Positions 61,693-64,000 of a stretch of 64,000 nucleotides of DNA are shown one piece after another. The stretch is from Streptomyces sp. RB17 (GTDB taxonomy: Bacteria; Actinomycetota; Actinomycetes; Streptomycetales; Streptomycetaceae), in NCBI RefSeq assembly GCF_009604455.1, contig NZ_WEGL01000004.1, positions 744,001 through 808,000 of the forward strand, read 5' to 3'. The notes under the pieces are model-generated. The model had not been told where the DNA came from, searched no databases, and worked only from the letters and a program-made list of their open reading frames with translations. Numbering within the stretch: position 1 is the stretch's first letter; every line of letters begins with the position of its first letter. The position numbers and the translations under genes were made by a program.

Positions 61693-63102
61693 CTACCGGC
61701 GGTCCTCCGCCTCCCGTGGGGCCTCTCGGCGACGGGCGCGCGGCAGCACCCGCAGCGCGTCCCCCATGTCGGCGACTTCCAGGACTTTCATGCCGGGCGG
61801 CACCTTGCCCGGATCGGTCGGCACGAGCGCGTGGGTGAAGCCCAGCCGGTGCGCCTCGGCGAGCCTGCGCTGTACGCCCGTGACCCGTCTCACCTCGCCC
61901 GCGAGGCCCACCTCGCCGATCGCGACCAGGTTCTTCGGCAGCGGGGTGTCGCTGGCGGCGGAGGCCAGCGCGAGGGCGATGGCGAGGTCGGCGGCCGGCT
62001 CCGACAGCTTCACCCCGCCGACCGTCGCGGAGTAGATGTCCCGCTTACCGAGCGCGCTGATCCGGCCGCGCTGCTCCAGGACGGCCAGCATCATCGACAC
62101 GCGTGAGGTCTCCAGACCCGACGTCGTGCGCCGCGGGGAGGGGATCTGGGAGTCGACGGTCAGCGCCTGCACCTCGGCCACCAGCGGGCGGCGGCCCTCC
62201 AGGGTGACGGTCAGACAGGTGCCGGGGACCGGTTCGGCACGACGGGTCAGGAAAAGTCCGCTGGGGTCCGTAAGGCCCGTGATGCCCTCGTCGTGCAGTT
62301 CGAAGCAGCCGACCTCGTCCGTGGCGCCGTAGCGGTTCTTCACGCCGCGCACCAGGCGCAGGCGCGCGTGCCGGTCGCCCTCGAAGTGCAGGACGACGTC
62401 CACGAGGTGCTCCAGCAGGCGGGGGCCCGCGATCGCCCCGTCCTTCGTGACGTGGCCCACCAGGAGCGTGGACATCCCGCGCTCCTTGGAGGCGCGGATG
62501 AGCGCGCCCGCGACCTCCCTCACCTGGGCCATGCCGCCGGGCGCGCCGTCGATCTCCGGGGAGGCGACCGTCTGCACCGAATCGAGGATCAGCAGGGAGG
62601 GCTTGATCTCGTCCAAGTGGCCGAGGACGGCGGACAGATCCGTCTCGGCGGCCAGATACAGCTCGTCATGGAGGGCGCGGATTCGGTCCGCGCGCAGCCG
62701 CACCTGGCTCGCGGACTCCTCGCCGGTCACATAGAGGGTGCGGTGCTCGGCGCTCGCGGACTTGGCGGCCACGTCCAGCAGCAGCGTGGACTTGCCGACG
62801 CCGGGCTCGCCCGCTAGCAGCACGACCGCGCCGGGCACCAGGCCGCCGCCGAGCACCCGGTCCAGCTCGGGCACGCCGGTGGTGCGGGCGGTGGCCTGCC
62901 GGCCGTCGACCTGCCCGATGGGCAGCGCGGACGTCGTCACCCGGCCCGGTGCCGTCGTACGGACCGCGGGCGCGCCGTACTCCTCGACCGTGCCCCACGC
63001 CTGGCACTCGGGGCAGCGGCCGAGCCACTTGGCCGTCTGCCAGCCGCACTCGGTGCAGCGGTAGGACGGGCGGTCCTTGGGGGTCTTGGTACGGGCAGCC
63101 AT
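61693..63102 (-). CDS. radA: DNA repair ATPase RadA
   Basis: The 469-residue protein aids branch migration in recombination. The N-terminal zinc finger is YRCTECGWQ...RCPEC (two CxxC pairs). The ATPase has Walker A GEPGVGKST near residue 92, the RadA motif KNRYG near 247 (KNRFG in most) and the C-terminal Lon-like domain GEVGLAGEVRRV. The ATG at 63102 is supported by the start of the zinc-finger homology. It precedes disA with 81 bp between. Confidence 0.95.
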   Translation of the reverse strand: MAARTKTPKDRPSYRCTECGWQTAKWLGRCPECQAWGTVEEYGAPAVRTTAPGRVTTSALPIGQVDGRQATARTTGVPELDRVLGGGLVPGAVVLLAGEPGVGKSTLLLDVAAKSASAEHRTLYVTGEESASQVRLRADRIRALHDELYLAAETDLSAVLGHLDEIKPSLLILDSVQTVASPEIDGAPGGMAQVREVAGALIRASKERGMSTLLVGHVTKDGAIAGPRLLEHLVDVVLHFEGDRHARLRLVRGVKNRYGATDEVGCFELHDEGITGLTDPSGLFLTRRAEPVPGTCLTVTLEGRRPLVAEVQALTVDSQIPSPRRTTSGLETSRVSMMLAVLEQRGRISALGKRDIYSATVGGVKLSEPAADLAIALALASAASDTPLPKNLVAIGEVGLAGEVRRVTGVQRRLAEAHRLGFTHALVPTDPGKVPPGMKVLEVADMGDALRVLPRARRREAPREAEDRR

Positions 63103-63302
63103 GCGGAAACCGTAGCCCGCGGCACTGACAACGGGTCCCCGGGCCGTGTGCGGGTGATCCGGTACCGGCCACCACCCGTCGGGCTCGGGCCACGGAAGAA
63201 AGGGTTCCTGTCCCCTTATGAGGGATCGTTTCACCCGTACGGATTAAAAGAGCTCAAGCTTCAAGAACGGGCACTCCGCCGCCGCCTACGGTCGCACGGG
63301 TG

Positions 63303-64000
63303 ATGAGCAGCAGTCCGGAGACGACCACCCGCACCCCCGGCGCGCACCGGGCGCGCGGCGAGGCGCGTGCAGCACGAGAGGCGCGGAAGGGGCGCGCAAC
63401 GGGAGAGACCGCCCGCGAGGCCCGCCAGGGGCGCGACCGCGCCGCCGCGCGCACCCTCGCCCAGCGGCCGCCGGCGCGCTACGAACCGTACCTGGACGGG
63501 CTGTTCACCTACTGTCTGTCGGTGCTGTGCGACCACGACGCGGCCACCGCCGCCCTCGGCGACGTCCTCGCCCTGGCCGAGCGGCGCGGCCACCGCGCCC
63601 CGGAGGCCTCCGGCGACCGCAGGGCCTGGCTGTACGCGCTGGCCCGCTGGGCGTGCCTGCGCAAGCTGGCCGAGGCCAAGCAGAAACGTCAGGCCACTCA
63701 TGCGGCGGGCCGCCCGGCGACCGGGAACCAGGCGTCCGATCCGCCGGTCGCCCCGGAGGTGCAGGAGCGCCGGCGCCGCGAACTGGCCCTGCTGGCCTGG
63801 CCGGAGGCGGCCGGTACGACCCCCGAGCAGCGCGAGGCCCTGGAGCTGGCCGTCCGCCACCACCTGGCCCCGCCCGAGGTCGCCGCCGTCCTCGGCATGG
63901 AACCGGCGGCCGCACGCGAGCTGCTCGCCTCCGCAGCCTGCGAGGTCGAGCGCACCCGGGCGGCCCTCGCTGTCGTCGAGACCGGCGGCTGCCCGAGCGT
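63303..64000 (+). CDS. Partial protein with sigma-region-4-like helix-turn-helix
   Basis: The frame is open from ATG 63303 to the window edge (232 residues so far). The first 55 residues are Arg/Ala-rich. Then comes a helical part (RYEPYLDGLFTYCLSVLCDHDAATAALGDVLALAERR) recalling sigma region 2. TPEQREALELAVRHHLAPPEVAAVLGMEPAAARELL resembles sigma region 4. It may be a sigma-like regulator with more domains downstream. The full gene and family are not visible. It is divergent from radA. Confidence 0.7.
   Translation, partial: MSSSPETTTRTPGAHRARGEARAAREARKGRATGETAREARQGRDRAAARTLAQRPPARYEPYLDGLFTYCLSVLCDHDAATAALGDVLALAERRGHRAPEASGDRRAWLYALARWACLRKLAEAKQKRQATHAAGRPATGNQASDPPVAPEVQERRRRELALLAWPEAAGTTPEQREALELAVRHHLAPPEVAAVLGMEPAAARELLASAACEVERTRAALAVVETGGCPS

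Overview
The window looks like chromosomal core DNA of a Streptomyces or very close relative. It has very high GC with strong third-position bias, frequent GTG and TTG starts, and recognisable Streptomyces genes: tipA, the sigE-cseABC operon, lsr2, a SCO3374-family gene and DUF5753. I see no rRNA, tRNA, CRISPR array, insertion sequence or phage gene. The gene order is what I recall for the tipA-to-radA part of the S. coelicolor chromosome. Its backbone (ppa, dacB, DUF2342, tilS, hpt, ftsH, fol genes, DUF3180, DUF2520-panC, coaX, lsr2, clpC, mutY, disA, radA) also resembles a block in Mycobacterium. All of this is judged from memory, without a database search.

Layout. 1-3.3 kb: end of a DUF5753 regulator, an aldehyde dehydrogenase, a DinB-like protein and a PadR regulator. 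3.7-7.3 kb: glutamate decarboxylase behind a CLC-type channel (likely acid resistance), divergent from tipA, whose promoter, operator and internal start are all visible. 7.3-16.3 kb: YbjQ, DedA, ThrE-type exporter, ppa, PBP4-type carboxypeptidase, DUF2342 metalloprotease, tilS, hpt. 16.5-22.6 kb: ftsH, folE and the convergent folP-NTF2-folB-folK-DUF3180 operon. 22.8-31.9 kb: an MprF/LysX-like lipid aminoacyltransferase divergent from a membrane esterase, a coiled-coil membrane protein, two PH-domain proteins, an orphan NuoD2 and a MidA/NDUFAF7-like methyltransferase. 32-36 kb: a NarL-type two-component system, a TmrB-like ATPase and a beta-eliminating lyase. 36.1-41.6 kb: the coupled DUF2520-panC-nadB-nadC-coaX operon for CoA and NAD. 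41.8-48.9 kb: small hypothetical genes, BlaI-like regulator, argA, lsr2, SCO3374-family gene, clpC and a HAD phosphatase. 49-54.8 kb: a secreted M23 peptidase, TetR/MFS efflux pair, AraC-VOC pair and SDR/TetR pair. 54.8-58.2 kb: the complete sigE-cseA-cseB-cseC envelope-stress operon. 58.4-64 kb: mutY, a secreted or anchored hypothetical protein, disA, radA and the start of a further gene.

Themes. Envelope homeostasis recurs: sigE-cse, M23 peptidase, PBP4, lipid aminoacylation and DisA (c-di-AMP). So does proteostasis: FtsH, and ClpC with two ClgR-type boxes upstream. Many genes lack a ribosome binding site and instead have a TANNNT hexamer 6-7 nt before the start codon, as expected for leaderless mRNAs. 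The observations I rate highest are three. First, orphan NuoD2 has Trp where complex I has its quinone tyrosine, and it lies beside a MidA-like methyltransferase whose known target arginine is kept in NuoD2. Second, the glutamate decarboxylase and CLC genes form an apparent operon. Third, several divergent promoters carry very clear operators.
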